Shown: one piece after another, positions 45,074 to 56,308 of the stretch
Layout: each line of letters begins with the position of its first letter
Position numbering within the stretch: position 1 is the stretch's first letter
NCBI GenBank assembly: GCA_045660545.1
Contig: JAZREA010000002.1
Location: 62,001-126,000 of the forward strand
Direction: 5' to 3'
DNA from: JAZREA01 sp045660545
Lineage (GTDB): Bacteria; Bacillota; Clostridia; Monoglobales; Firm-18
DNA length: 64,000 nucleotides
The notes under the pieces: model-generated
What the model was told of the DNA's origin: nothing
Seen by the model: the letters and a program-made list of their open reading frames with translations, nothing else
Database searches by the model: none
Translations under genes and position numbers: made by a program

Positions 45074-45076
45074 TTT

Positions 45077-45253
45077 TTAGTTTTGTTTTCTGACAATTTT
45101 GTACTCGTCCCCGTCGCGAAAATACGGACAGTCGTAAAAGGTGTTGGTCATAAACCTCGCCGTTTCGTCCTCGTCCAAGTTCATGTCGCAGACGTAACAG
45201 TCGTATTCTTCGTCGTATGTATAGTACGCACAGTATTCACAACAGTTTTTCAT
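45077..45253 (-). CDS. Small Cys-rich acidic protein (DUF6472-like)
   Basis: A 58-aa protein: MKNCCEYCAYYTYDEEYDCY, then VCDMNLDEDE, a second half with YDCPYFRDGDEYKIVRKQN. The Cys/Tyr/Asp pattern recalls a small clostridial family annotated DUF6472, by memory. The stop is 9 bp downstream of the PRTase gene, so both share one operon. Function unknown. Confidence 0.75.
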   Translation of the reverse strand: MKNCCEYCAYYTYDEEYDCYVCDMNLDEDETARFMTNTFYDCPYFRDGDEYKIVRKQN

Positions 45254-45262
45254 AGGCGTTAC

Positions 45263-45820
45263 TTAAATAGCGTTTCCGTCCGCGTCAAATAGCGGAAGCG
45301 GAGCTAAAAATACAATGTCGTCTCTGTCCTTTGCGTCGCCCTCTGCAAGCACTGCCATTTTCCCAACTATATTTCCGCCCGCCTTTTCTACCAGCGCTTC
45401 CAAAGCGGCCAAAGACTCGCCCGTGCTTATAACGTCGTCTACAATCAAGACGCGCTTTCCGTTTAAAAGGTCTTTTTCTTTTTTGCCGATGCAAAGAGTC
45501 TGGGAAGCTGCGGTTGTTATAGAGTCTACGCCTACGGATACAACATCCTCCATATAAAGCTTAGACGCTTTTCTTGCTATAACGTAGTCGTCGGCATTTG
45601 CCTGTCGCGCCATCTCGTATATAAGCGGTATGCTTTTACATTCAGCTGTTATCATAATGTCGTGTTCGGGCGCGCGCTTTAAAAGCTCTGCCGCCGCGTG
45701 CCTTGTGATTTCTACATCACCAAACAGGATAAAGGCTGCAATGTATAGCTTTTCGTTTATCGGGAACAGTTGCAGGTCTCTCTTTACCCCTGCTATATCA
45801 ATAGTATAAAACTTTTTCAT
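45263..45820 (-). CDS. Phosphoribosyltransferase (adenine/orotate PRTase-like)
   Basis: A 185-aa type I PRTase fold with the PRPP loop VLIVDDVISTGESLAALE and an earlier ECKSIPLIYEMARQ segment, most like adenine PRTase-type proteins. Substrate uncertain. ATG at 45820 has AAAGGA 10 nt upstream. Leader operon gene with the DUF6472-like gene. Confidence 0.85.
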   Translation of the reverse strand: MKKFYTIDIAGVKRDLQLFPINEKLYIAAFILFGDVEITRHAAAELLKRAPEHDIMITAECKSIPLIYEMARQANADDYVIARKASKLYMEDVVSVGVDSITTAASQTLCIGKKEKDLLNGKRVLIVDDVISTGESLAALEALVEKAGGNIVGKMAVLAEGDAKDRDDIVFLAPLPLFDADGNAI

Positions 45821-45871
45821 CAATCTCAAATCCTTTCATAAATTTTGCTTTGCAAAATCCCATACACATTA

Positions 45872-45900
45872 ATCATAGCACAATACGCCGAAAAAGTCAA
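45872..45900 (-). promoter_or_regulatory. Sigma-A promoter of the PRTase operon
   Basis: Minus strand TTGACT (45900-45895), 17 nt, TATGAT (45877-45872). Confidence 0.78.
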
Positions 45901-45952
45901 AAAATTCTGTATTGTTATAATATATGGCAATAACAGTAATACTATCCCTGTG

Positions 45953-45982
45953 TTGACAATGTACTATTTTTTGCAGTATAAT
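45953..45982 (+). promoter_or_regulatory. Sigma-A promoter of cysK
   Basis: TTGACA (45953-45958), 18 nt, TATAAT (45977-45982). No T-box or S-box is visible in the 40-nt leader. Confidence 0.88.
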
Positions 45983-46022
45983 TATTTAAACTTTTAAAGC
46001 ATAACAGGAAAGGGAGATAGCG

Positions 46023-46952
46023 ATGCCAAAGGTTTATACTTCGGTTGATCAGTTAATAGGTAACACTCCGCTTTTAGAGCTTACCAATATTCAAAGAGAA
46101 TACGGACTTTGCGCCAGGATTGTTGCAAAGCTCGAGTATTTTAACCCCGCAGGCTCGGTTAAAGACCGCGTCGCAGCTGCCATGATAGCTCAGGCAGAAG
46201 AAGACGGCGCCTTAAAGCCCGGTTCGGTTATAATCGAGCCGACAAGCGGTAATACAGGCATAGGTCTTGCTGCGGTTGCCGCGTCTTTGGGCTATAAGTC
46301 GATAATAGTTATGCCCGACACCATGAGCGTCGAAAGACAGCGTCTTATAAAGGCGTACGGCGCAAGCGTTGTGCTGACAGACGGAGCTTTGGGAATGAAA
46401 GGCGCGATATCAAAGGCAGAGGAGCTTGCGAAGGAAATCCCGGGCAGCTTTATACCGGGGCAGTTTATCAATCCTGCAAACCCCCTTGCCCACGCTAAAA
46501 CAACAGGCCCCGAGATTTACAAAGACACCGACGGCGAGGTCGATATCTTCGTAGCCGGCGTAGGCACAGGCGGCACAATAACAGGCGTAGGCGAATATTT
46601 AAAGTCGCAAAAAAGCTCGGTCGAGGTAGTGGCGGTAGAGCCGCTTTCGTCTCCTGTTTTGTCAAAGGGAGAGTCAGGGCCTCACGGGCTTCAGGGAATA
46701 GGTGCAGGCTTTGTCCCCGATATATTAAATACCGAAGTTTATGACGAGGTTATGGCCGTCTCTGATGAGGAAGCCTTTGAGATGACAAGAGAGATAGGTA
46801 AAAAAGAAGGAATCTTGGTAGGCATATCCTCGGGCGCCGCCCTTTGCGGTGCGATACAGCTCGCCAAAAGAGAAGAAAATAAGGGTAAGACCATAGTTGT
46901 CCTGTTCCCCGACGCGGGCGACAGGTACCTTTCCACCCCGGTTTTCGAATAA
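46023..46952 (+). CDS. cysK: Cysteine synthase A
   Basis: A 309-aa O-acetylserine sulfhydrylase. PLP lysine in NPAGSVKDRVAAAM near residue 47, phosphate loop TSGNTGIGLA, GVGTGGTITGVGEYL and the SSGAALCGA end. Single-gene unit between its promoter and a terminator. Confidence 0.96.
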   Translation: MPKVYTSVDQLIGNTPLLELTNIQREYGLCARIVAKLEYFNPAGSVKDRVAAAMIAQAEEDGALKPGSVIIEPTSGNTGIGLAAVAASLGYKSIIVMPDTMSVERQRLIKAYGASVVLTDGALGMKGAISKAEELAKEIPGSFIPGQFINPANPLAHAKTTGPEIYKDTDGEVDIFVAGVGTGGTITGVGEYLKSQKSSVEVVAVEPLSSPVLSKGESGPHGLQGIGAGFVPDILNTEVYDEVMAVSDEEAFEMTREIGKKEGILVGISSGAALCGAIQLAKREENKGKTIVVLFPDAGDRYLSTPVFE

Positions 46953-46963
46953 TTTTAATATAA

Positions 46964-46993
46964 AAAGTGCAGAAGAGTTTTCTTCTGCACTTT
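46964..46993. terminator. Bidirectional terminator, cysK/groEL
   Basis: 13-bp stem AAAGTGCAGAAGA/TCTTCTGCACTTT with T-runs on both sides. Confidence 0.92.
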
Positions 46994-47022
46994 GTTTTTT
47001 ATTTAGTGTTGTAAACGTCGGA

Positions 47023-48984
<1,962 letters not shown>

Positions 48985-49011
48985 TTAGCACTCAACGGGA
49001 AAGAGTGCTAA
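48985..49011. promoter_or_regulatory. CIRCE operator (HrcA site)
   Basis: TTAGCACTC-N9-GAGTGCTAA, a perfect match to the consensus, between the groES promoter and start; implies HrcA repression. Confidence 0.97.
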
Positions 49012-49019
49012 CAAGTTAT

Positions 49020-49048
49020 ATAATACCTATATTTTCATTAATGTTCAA
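49020..49048 (-). promoter_or_regulatory. Sigma-A promoter of groES-groEL
   Basis: Minus strand TTGAAC (49048-49043), 17 nt, TATTAT (49025-49020); CIRCE lies just downstream. Confidence 0.85.
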
Positions 49049-49125
49049 TGCTTACCAAAGCCCTGAAAATCAAATTATGTTATTTTTCCTCTGTTTTTCT
49101 TCGTATTTCTGCCAAAAACGCTGTT

Positions 49126-49599
49126 TTACGCTTTTTCTACAATACATACTGCGTATGCAGAAATCCCCTCGCCTCTGCCTTCGAAGCCGAGCCCCTCGGT
49201 AGTCGTAGCGCCTATCCCTACCCGGTCGGGCGCAATACCAAGAGCCTCTGCCACATTTTGTTTCATCTGGTCTATGTGCGGCGCCATCTTCGGTGCCTGT
49301 GCAACAATCTTGCTGTCTATGTTAATTATGGTATAATTTTCCGCTTTTAATACCTCGCCGACTTTTTTTAACAGCACCATACTTGAAATGTCCTTGAACT
49401 TTTCGTCGGTGTCGGGGAATAGCTTTCCGATGTCCCCAAGCGCACACGCGCCTAAAAGCGCGTCCATAATTGCGTGTGTCAGTACGTCGGCGTCCGAGTG
49501 GCCGAGCAGCCCCTTTTCGTAAGGAATGTCTACTCCGCCGATAACAAGCCTCCTGTTTTCGACCAGCCTGTGCACGTCGTACCCGTTTCCTATCCTCAT
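49126..49599 (-). CDS. ispF: 2-C-methyl-D-erythritol 2,4-cyclodiphosphate synthase
   Basis: A 157-aa MEP-pathway enzyme. Metal ligands in GYDVHRL and [38 protein letters not shown] at the end. Its start overlaps the ispD stop (ATGA). Confidence 0.96.
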   Translation of the reverse strand: MRIGNGYDVHRLVENRRLVIGGVDIPYEKGLLGHSDADVLTHAIMDALLGACALGDIGKLFPDTDEKFKDISSMVLLKKVGEVLKAENYTIINIDSKIVAQAPKMAPHIDQMKQNVAEALGIAPDRVGIGATTTEGLGFEGRGEGISAYAVCIVEKA

Positions 49600-50303
49600 T
49601 CGTCTTCACTTCCTTTTAATATAGCCTCTGCAAGCGCGATGTCAGACGGGTAAGTTATTTTGATGTTGCTGCGCTCCCCTTCTGTCATAGTAACTTTTGC
49701 GCCCGCGCTTTCCACAAGCATACAGTCGTCTGTTGCACCGGTTGTATCCTGATTTTCGTATGCTTTTAAAATCAAGTCTTTTTTAAACACCTGTGGCGTC
49801 TGTATCTGCCAAAGGGCGCTTCTGTCCACCGTTTGTGTTATTATGTTTTGTTCGTCCACGCGTTTTAGCGTGTCGATAACGGGGCAGCCGAGCGCCGCAG
49901 CCCCCGTCTTTATTGCGTCTTCGATGGTTTTGTCGATGTGCTCAGGTCTTACGCATGGCCTTGCGCCGTCGTGTATGGCGACGTAGTCGTACTTTGCGAT
50001 GTCCAGACCGTTTTTAACAGACTCCGTTCGCGTTTTTCCGCCCTTTACAATGTGTGTAACCTTGCTTACGTCAAACGCTTTGACAATATCACTTATCAAA
50101 AGTATATCACATTCTCTTGTAACGATTATTATTTCTCCTATGTAATCCGAGCTTTGTAAAGCCAAGAGTGAATGAGCAATAACAGGCTTGCCGCAAATTT
50201 CAACAACCTGCTTGCTCTTTTGTATGTTCATTCTAAGACCGTCCCCTGCGGCAGCCACAATTGCAGAAACCTTGCTTTTAACATTAGATGAAAACAAACC
50301 CAA
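49596..50303 (-). CDS. ispD: 2-C-methyl-D-erythritol 4-phosphate cytidylyltransferase
   Basis: CTP-dependent MEP-pathway enzyme: nucleotide loop [34 protein letters not shown] and [19 protein letters not shown] at 50303 has AGGGAG 8 nt upstream; a GTG at 50312 abuts that site. About 235 aa; coupled to ispF. Confidence 0.94.
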   Translation of the reverse strand: MGLFSSNVKSKVSAIVAAAGDGLRMNIQKSKQVVEICGKPVIAHSLLALQSSDYIGEIIIVTRECDILLISDIVKAFDVSKVTHIVKGGKTRTESVKNGLDIAKYDYVAIHDGARPCVRPEHIDKTIEDAIKTGAAALGCPVIDTLKRVDEQNIITQTVDRSALWQIQTPQVFKKDLILKAYENQDTTGATDDCMLVESAGAKVTMTEGERSNIKITYPSDIALAEAILKGSEDE

Positions 50304-50424
50304 AATTATCACTCCCTGTAAGTCATACTATACTAATCTTAACATAAATAAAATAAAGCCGCAATACATATTTTTTCGTTAATTCCAAAAAATAGATGCA
50401 AGAATAAATATGGCGGTGTTTTTT

Positions 50425-50931
50425 ATGTCTGTAACGTTTGCAAGAACAGTAATATTATATCTTTTGGTAGTCGTGGGGCTTCGGATAATGGGCAAAAGAC
50501 AAATTGGCGAGATGCAGCCTTCCGAGCTTGTCGTGGCGATAATGATATCCGACCTTTCGACAATTCCGATGCAGGAAATCGGAATCCCGCTTTTATCGGG
50601 CGTCATACCTATATTTACTCTTATAATTATGGAAATAGCACTTTCGGCGATATCGTTAAAGAATAGAAAAATCAGGCACTTCATAACGGGCAAGCCCAGC
50701 GTGGTAATCCATAACGGCAGAATAATAAAGGAAGAGATGCAAAAGCTGCGCTTTAACCGCGACGACCTTTTGGAGCAACTTCGGATACAAGGCTATATAG
50801 GGGTAGGGGAAATCCATTTTGCGATTTTAGAGACCAACGGCCAACTCAGTATCATTCCCTATAAAAATAATAAGGCGTGCACCCCCGAAGAAGTGCGAAA
50901 AATAATTGCCGAGGAGCTGAACAATAGTTGA
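50425..50931 (+). CDS. DUF421 membrane protein (YetF-like)
   Basis: About 168 aa: three N-terminal helices (LRIMGKRQIGEMQPSELVVA), then a cytoplasmic domain with KPSVVIHNGRI and LLEQLRIQG. YetF-type proteins are associated with spores. ATG at 50425 follows GGCGGTG; ATG at 50410 is the alternative. Overlaps the next gene by 4 bp. Confidence 0.9.
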   Translation: MSVTFARTVILYLLVVVGLRIMGKRQIGEMQPSELVVAIMISDLSTIPMQEIGIPLLSGVIPIFTLIIMEIALSAISLKNRKIRHFITGKPSVVIHNGRIIKEEMQKLRFNRDDLLEQLRIQGYIGVGEIHFAILETNGQLSIIPYKNNKACTPEEVRKIIAEELNNS

Positions 50932-51308
50932 AATCAGTAATATCTGCCGCAGGCATTCTCATATTTATAATTATACTGGTAGTCGTTTCGTACACATATA
51001 CCGAGACGACTGTTGAAAAAATGCTGGCTTCCATTGACAAAAATGAAAAATTTGTTGCAAAAAACGACTGGTCATCCGCAGAAAATGAAATGTCAAAGCT
51101 AAATCAAATCTGGACAAAAAGGCGAACCTTTCTTGCGACAATAACTTACCATTCCGTAATCGAGGATATAGACATCCGACTTTCAAGAATCAATTTAGCG
51201 CTTAAAATCCGCGAAAATGACGAGTTTTTCTTAGAGCTCGGCGCCGCGCGCCTTAGCATCTATACCCTTTTGGAACAGCAAAAACTAAGTATTTCCAATG
51301 TTTTGTGA
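50928..51308 (+). CDS. DUF4363 protein
   Basis: A 126-aa protein with one N-terminal helix (ISAAGILIFIIILVVVSYTY) and a helical extracytoplasmic part containing WSSAENEMSKLNQIW. It regularly pairs with DUF421 in clostridial sporeformers. TTG start. Confidence 0.85.
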   Translation: MKSVISAAGILIFIIILVVVSYTYTETTVEKMLASIDKNEKFVAKNDWSSAENEMSKLNQIWTKRRTFLATITYHSVIEDIDIRLSRINLALKIRENDEFFLELGAARLSIYTLLEQQKLSISNVL

Positions 51309-51352
51309 AATGTAAAAAATGTATGAATTTCAAACGAATTGTTACAAAACTA

Positions 51353-51381
51353 TTGCAATTTTGAAAAAAATGTAATATAAT
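51353..51381 (+). promoter_or_regulatory. Sigma-A promoter of the M23 gene
   Basis: TTGCAA (51353-51358), 17 nt, TATAAT (51376-51381). Confidence 0.75.
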
Positions 51382-51426
51382 TATACTGTCCTAAAATTTA
51401 ATCACATTGTTTTTTGAGGTGATAAA

Positions 51427-53004
51427 TTGAAGTATAATTTTAAAACAGGACGTTTGAAATTTGAGGCGGTTGATAAAATGATTAGCAGAACACGCTCTCA
51501 AAAGCAGCGTAAGCGTATGAAAATGCCTGCGCTTTTGATTAGACGTCCCGTTGCGAAAGAAAAGACAATAGAATCATTAAACCACAATTTAACTAAGCAT
51601 ATAATTAAATTCAACAAAAGAAACGACAAGTTTTCAATTACCAGATTACTAAGTAAGAGCGAAATATTTAATATGATTAAAAGGACAACGGTGTACGCGG
51701 CTGCGGCCTGCGTTATGCTGGTTTTAGTTTACGGCTCTGTCGCTTCGTTGAATATAACTTTTGCTAAGCAGGTTATAGCTAACGGAACTCCTGTCGGAAT
51801 AGTAAAGGACGTAGACGCCTTCGAGGATAGCGTAGATGCCTTGGAGCAGGAGCTTGCCGAGCTTTCGGGCGGCAATTTTAAAGAGCACGCAGACCTTGTG
51901 TACATCACAAGGATATGCTTTTTAGCCGACGTAACACCGCATAGCGAAGTTATGCAAAAGGTTATGTCGACTTATGACGATACAACGTATGCTTATGTAC
52001 TCTATGTTGACGGCAATTTGCTTTGCGCCGCCAAGGAAGAGTCGGTTATAGCAACAGTTCTTGATAATTATAAGAAGGAATATTCTGTTGATATTGCCGG
52101 TGCGACAGTCGGCTTTGCGCAAAATGTCGAGGTCAGGGAAGAATACGTTCCCACAGCCTATCTTCGTTCTTCGGACGGTGTTCTTTCTGCGATAACAAAG
52201 ACCCGCGAGGAAGAGGTCGAGTACGTAGTCAAAGACAACGATACCATCTGGGATATCGCGATGACTTACGGTATGAGCGTTGACGAAATAATGCAGATTA
52301 ACCCTAATGCGTCGGACTTTATAAAGGCGGGCGACGTTTTAAAGCTTAATGAAAGTGAGCCTTTGCTTCAGGTTAAGGTTTCATATACCGAAACAGTAGC
52401 ACAGACTATCCCGTACGAGAATAAAATAATAGAAGACGCCAATATGAACAAGGGCAAGACTGCCGTTGTGGTACAGGGCGTAGACGGTGAAAAAGAGGTT
52501 ACCCGCGAGGTCGTTTTGGTTAACGGCAAGAAATACGCGGTTAATGTTTTAAATGAAAACGTTTTAAAAGAGGCAGTCACAGGCGAGATTAAAGTCGGTA
52601 CCAAGATTGTACGCGGCGTCGGCACAGGCTCGTTCTCGAGGCCGGCGTACGGAACGATTACAGCACGTTTTGGCTCGGGAGGCCGCAGATGGTCGTCAGG
52701 CCGTCATACAGGTCTTGACATAGCCGCTTCTACCGGAACTCCGATATACGCGTCCGATGCGGGTAGGGTTACCTTCTCCGGCTGGAAGGGCAGCTACGGT
52801 AAGATGGTAATAATCAACCACGGCAACGGCTACGAAACGTACTACGGCCATTGCAGCTCGCTATTGGTTAAAACAGGCGACGTAGTTGACCGCGGCGACT
52901 TAATAGCAAGGGTCGGAAGCACAGGTAACAGTACAGGCGCACACTGTCATTTTGAAATAAGATATAACGGCTCAATTTTAAATCCGGAAAAATATCTGAA
53001 ATAA
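51427..53004 (+). CDS. M23 peptidase with LysM and G5 domains
   Basis: A 525-aa cell-wall protein: basic cytoplasmic tail of about 85 aa, one transmembrane helix (TTVYAAAACVMLVLVYGSV), an extracytoplasmic region, LysM (VVKDNDTIWDIAMTYGMSVD, about 265-310), a G5-like domain (TVAQTIPYENKIIED, about 320-395) and a C-terminal M23 domain with HTGLDIA and HCHFEIRYNG metal ligands. Probable peptidoglycan endopeptidase. TTG start with GAGGTG upstream. walR-like gene follows 10 bp later. Confidence 0.93.
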   Translation: MKYNFKTGRLKFEAVDKMISRTRSQKQRKRMKMPALLIRRPVAKEKTIESLNHNLTKHIIKFNKRNDKFSITRLLSKSEIFNMIKRTTVYAAAACVMLVLVYGSVASLNITFAKQVIANGTPVGIVKDVDAFEDSVDALEQELAELSGGNFKEHADLVYITRICFLADVTPHSEVMQKVMSTYDDTTYAYVLYVDGNLLCAAKEESVIATVLDNYKKEYSVDIAGATVGFAQNVEVREEYVPTAYLRSSDGVLSAITKTREEEVEYVVKDNDTIWDIAMTYGMSVDEIMQINPNASDFIKAGDVLKLNESEPLLQVKVSYTETVAQTIPYENKIIEDANMNKGKTAVVVQGVDGEKEVTREVVLVNGKKYAVNVLNENVLKEAVTGEIKVGTKIVRGVGTGSFSRPAYGTITARFGSGGRRWSSGRHTGLDIAASTGTPIYASDAGRVTFSGWKGSYGKMVIINHGNGYETYYGHCSSLLVKTGDVVDRGDLIARVGSTGNSTGAHCHFEIRYNGSILNPEKYLK

Positions 53005-53014
53005 GGAGTATTGT

Positions 53015-53719
53015 ATGGAAAAAACAATATTAGTTGTTGACGATGAAGAGCCAATAGTAGACATACTACGGTTCAATCTTAAAAAAGAAGGCTATAAAGT
53101 TTTAGAGGCGTACGATGGTGAAAGCGCGCTTAGTATCGCGCTTGAACAAAATCCGGACCTTATACTTTTGGATGTAATGCTGCCGAAGATGGATGGTTTT
53201 ACAGTTTGCAGAAAGCTTAGGGAGAGGATTTCCACTCCTATCCTGATGATTACAGCTCGTGAGGAAGAGGTCGACAAGGTTTTAGGCCTTGCCCTTGGTG
53301 CAGACGACTACATAACCAAGCCGTTTTCAATTAGAGAGCTTATGGCTCGTGTGCAGGCGAACCTTCGCAGAGGCGGACAGGATTTTTCGTACCTCAGCGT
53401 AAGCGCCGACACCACCAGCTTAAAGCACGGCGCACTTACAATCAATATCGACAAGTACGAGGTTAAAAAGTCCGACAAAATCATAGACCTTACCCTTAGA
53501 GAGTTCGAGCTTTTGAAGTTTTTGGCGCTCCAGCCCGAGAAGATATATTCCAGAGAAGCGCTGCTTGAAAAGGTGTGGGGGTATGAATATTACGGGGACG
53601 TAAGAACTGTCGACGTAACAGTTCGAAGGCTGAGAGAAAAGATAGAGGACGACCCTTCATTACCTAAGTTTATTGTTACAAGAAGAGGCGTTGGATATTA
53701 TTTTGCAAAGCAGGACTAG
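53015..53719 (+). CDS. OmpR/WalR-type response regulator
   Basis: A 234-aa regulator: receiver domain with DDEEP, phosphoacceptor Asp in LILLDVMLPKMDG and Lys in DDYITKPFS, then winged helix (LTLREFELLKFLALQP, VDVTVRRLREKIE). Closest to WalR/PhoP. No histidine kinase follows; a new promoter starts at once, so it is an orphan in this locus. Confidence 0.92.
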   Translation: MEKTILVVDDEEPIVDILRFNLKKEGYKVLEAYDGESALSIALEQNPDLILLDVMLPKMDGFTVCRKLRERISTPILMITAREEEVDKVLGLALGADDYITKPFSIRELMARVQANLRRGGQDFSYLSVSADTTSLKHGALTINIDKYEVKKSDKIIDLTLREFELLKFLALQPEKIYSREALLEKVWGYEYYGDVRTVDVTVRRLREKIEDDPSLPKFIVTRRGVGYYFAKQD

Positions 53720-53725
53720 TTTTTA

Positions 53726-53754
53726 TTGACAAAAAGTTACATCTTGTATATAAT
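53726..53754 (+). promoter_or_regulatory. Sigma-A promoter of the 53787 gene
   Basis: TTGACA (53726-53731), 17 nt, TATAAT (53749-53754). Confidence 0.92.
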
Positions 53755-53786
53755 ATAGTTAGTTAATTTACAGAGGGGGATTTGTA

Positions 53787-53990
53787 ATGAGAGAAAAGAT
53801 AGGTGCTCTTATACAGTATGTTTCAATAGTAGTTGCTTTTGCGCTTGTTTTCTATGGCGTAGCACACGCATATCAACTGTATTTCGGTTCAGGCGCTATT
53901 GCAAAGGCGGTTGCAGACCTTGTAATTGCTCTTATAGGCTTCGGAATAGGTTTAGTTGGTTTGTTTGTTGGCAACTTGTTGAAAAAATAA
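53787..53990 (+). CDS. Small two-helix membrane protein
   Basis: A 67-aa protein with two hydrophobic helices (YVSIVVAFALVFYGVAHAY and LVIALIGFGIGLVGLFVGNL). Unrecognised. Strong promoter, GAGGGGG site and strong terminator indicate a highly expressed single gene. Confidence 0.8.
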   Translation: MREKIGALIQYVSIVVAFALVFYGVAHAYQLYFGSGAIAKAVADLVIALIGFGIGLVGLFVGNLLKK

Positions 53991-54000
53991 ATAAATACAT

Positions 54001-54023
54001 ACGGCAGGCCGCTTGGCCTGCCG
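54001..54023. terminator. Bidirectional terminator
   Basis: ACGGCAGGCC/GGCCTGCCGT, GCTT loop, seven T after it; between the 53787 gene and convergent TspO. Confidence 0.93.
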
Positions 54024-54028
54024 TTTTT

Positions 54029-54502
54029 TTAGTTAATAAGGTATATAGCGAGGGTAAGATATCCTGCAAAGGTTACCCAAAGCAGGTACGGTATTTGTAA
54101 ATACGCGCCCCACGGGCAAAACTTTTTGAATTCTATAATCATTTTTAATATTATAACCCAAAGCAGCAAAAGCCATAAAAAAGCGAATAAAAATGCTTGC
54201 AGGTTGAAGAAAATTATACTCCAGAAGAAGTTTACTACAAGGTTAACCCCGTAAATAGTCAAAGCCTTTTTTGCGCCATCGGGGTCTTTTCCTCTGTTGA
54301 CAAATACACACCCGCTGCCGATTCCCATCAGCACAAAGAGTATCCCCCACACAATTGGAAAAACCGTACCGGGCGGAGCGAGCGGCGGTTGCTTTATCTT
54401 GGAGTATATGTCCATACTTCCCATGGTAAGTAGGGACGAAAGCCCACCCACAGCAAGCGCTATCACGACAGACACCACGTATGGTTTAATTTTTTTCCAC
54501 AT
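54029..54502 (-). CDS. TspO/MBR family protein
   Basis: A 157-aa five-helix membrane protein: QPPLAPPGTVFPIVWGILF, NFFWSIIFFNLQ and PYLLWVTFAGYLTLAIYLIN. Relatives bind porphyrins and other hydrophobic ligands. AGGAGG precedes the ATG. Confidence 0.93.
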   Translation of the reverse strand: MWKKIKPYVVSVVIALAVGGLSSLLTMGSMDIYSKIKQPPLAPPGTVFPIVWGILFVLMGIGSGCVFVNRGKDPDGAKKALTIYGVNLVVNFFWSIIFFNLQAFLFAFLWLLLLWVIILKMIIEFKKFCPWGAYLQIPYLLWVTFAGYLTLAIYLIN

Positions 54503-54599
54503 ACAAATTACCTCCTTTTTCTATCAATAGTTTATGATTAAGTATTAAAATAATGCGGAAATCTTATATAAAATTGGGAGGACAAAATTTGTTATAATC

Positions 54600-54627
54600 T
54601 TGACAATATTTCAATTTGTGTTAAAAT
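54600..54627 (+). promoter_or_regulatory. Sigma-A promoter of the Dabb gene
   Basis: TTGACA (54600-54605), 16 nt, TAAAAT (54622-54627). Confidence 0.75.
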
Positions 54628-54662
54628 ATACTTAGCGTTTTAACAACAAAGGAGGCTTTTTT

Positions 54663-54953
54663 ATGATAAAACATATAGTATGCTTTAAGCTCAAAGACCA
54701 TAGCGAAGCTTCAAAGCAAAAGGCAAAGGAAGTTCTTTTGTCCATGCAGGGCAACGTAGACACAATGCGCGGCATAGAGGTAGGCACAGACTTTTTGTGC
54801 TCGGAGCGTTCTTACGACGTTATTTTGCAGGTGCTTTTAGATAGCAAGGAAGCTCTTGATGTGTATCAGGACGATAAGTACCACTGCGACGTAGTCAAGG
54901 CATATATGCATGCCAACGCCGAAGCAAGCATAGCAATAGATTATGAAATTTAG
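54663..54953 (+). CDS. Dabb family protein
   Basis: A 96-aa ferredoxin-like alpha/beta-barrel (stress-responsive) protein: MIKHIVCFKLKD, GIEVGTDFL, SYDVILQVLLDSKEAL. Function unknown. Ribosome site AAAGGAGG; 45 bp before pfp, perhaps one transcript. Confidence 0.9.
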   Translation: MIKHIVCFKLKDHSEASKQKAKEVLLSMQGNVDTMRGIEVGTDFLCSERSYDVILQVLLDSKEALDVYQDDKYHCDVVKAYMHANAEASIAIDYEI

Positions 54954-54998
54954 TTTTTTAAGTTATTAACCAATATATTGTTAAAAGGAGGCAACTAA

Positions 54999-56249
54999 AT
55001 GTCAACATTAAAGGGCGCGTGCATAATCGGTCAGTCGGGCGGTCCCACATCGGTTATCAACGCTAGCGCATACGGTGCAATCAAGGCGGCTTTGGACAGT
55101 GAGGAAATCACAAACGTCTATGGCGCGTTAAACGGAATTACAGGAGTTTTAGACGACAACCTTATAGATATGTCAAAGGAAGACCCTGAGGAGCTTGCTC
55201 TTATGAAGTACACTCCGTCGTCAGCTTTGGGTTCGTGCCGCTATAAGCTTAAAGATGCAGAGGTGGACGAAACAGATTACAAGAGAATTCTTGAAATATT
55301 CAAAAAGTACGACGTTCGTTATTTCTTCTATAACGGCGGAAACGACTCTATGGATACCTGTAACAAGATTTCCAAGTATATGCTCAAAAACGGATACGAA
55401 TGTCGCGTAATGGGTATCCCGAAGACAATAGATAACGACCTTGCGGGTACAGACCACTGCCCCGGCTTCGCTTCTGCTGCGAAGTATATTGCCACATCAA
55501 TTATGGAAGTGTACCACGACGCACGTGTTTACGATACAGGTATGATTACCGTAATAGAGATAATGGGCAGAAATGCGGGCTGGCTTACAGCGTCTGCCGC
55601 TCTTGCTAACTTTGCAGGCAACGGCCCAGACCTTATATACCTTCCGGAAGTTACTTTCGACCTGGATGCTTTTGTAGCAAGGGTTAAGGAAATATATGAC
55701 GAAAAGAAGAAGTGTATCATAGCAGTTTCAGAGGGTATTAAGGACAAGGACGGAAAGTACATTTCCGAATATGGCGCAGACCTTGCACAGACAAAGGACA
55801 GCTTTGGCCACGCTCAGCTTGGCGGCCTTGCTTCGTTCCTTGCTAATACATTAAAGACAGCTACCGGCGCTAAGGTAAGAGGAATCGAGCTTTCGCTCCT
55901 GCAAAGATGTGCACAGCATTGTGCATCACAGACCGATATAGACGAATCTTTCTCAGCAGGCCAGGCCGCTGTTACAAATGCAATCGCAGGTATTACTGAT
56001 AAAATGGTAGGCTTTGAAAGAGAAATCGTAGACGGTAAGTATAACTGCAAGATTAAGCTGTTCGAACTTACTGACGTTGCCAATACGGAAAAGAAGGTTC
56101 CGCTCGAATGGTTAAATGAGACAAAGGACGGCCTTAACGATAAGTTTATTGAATACGCTTTGCCGCTTATCCAGGGCGAAACAAGGATGAGAAGAGAAAA
56201 CGGTCTTCCACGCTTCGTAAAGCTTAAAAAGGTTAAGGTAAATAAATAA
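54999..56249 (+). CDS. pfp: Pyrophosphate-type 6-phosphofructokinase
   Basis: A 416-aa glycolytic enzyme. GQSGGPTSVINAS at the start, GGNDSMDT with Asp in the position that marks PPi-dependent forms, and PKTIDNDLAGTDHCPGF catalytic loop. PPi rather than ATP is the likely phosphate donor. AAAGGAGG site. Confidence 0.95.
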   Translation: MSTLKGACIIGQSGGPTSVINASAYGAIKAALDSEEITNVYGALNGITGVLDDNLIDMSKEDPEELALMKYTPSSALGSCRYKLKDAEVDETDYKRILEIFKKYDVRYFFYNGGNDSMDTCNKISKYMLKNGYECRVMGIPKTIDNDLAGTDHCPGFASAAKYIATSIMEVYHDARVYDTGMITVIEIMGRNAGWLTASAALANFAGNGPDLIYLPEVTFDLDAFVARVKEIYDEKKKCIIAVSEGIKDKDGKYISEYGADLAQTKDSFGHAQLGGLASFLANTLKTATGAKVRGIELSLLQRCAQHCASQTDIDESFSAGQAAVTNAIAGITDKMVGFEREIVDGKYNCKIKLFELTDVANTEKKVPLEWLNETKDGLNDKFIEYALPLIQGETRMRRENGLPRFVKLKKVKVNK

Positions 56250-56263
56250 TATTGTAAAAATAA

Positions 56264-56296
56264 AAAGGGTAGAAACGAATTTCGTTTCTACCCTTT
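56264..56296. terminator. Bidirectional terminator, pfp/guaB
   Basis: AAAGGGTAGAAACGA/TCGTTTCTACCCTTT, 15-bp stem with T-runs on both sides. Confidence 0.92.
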
Positions 56297-56308
56297 GTTT
56301 GTTTTGGC

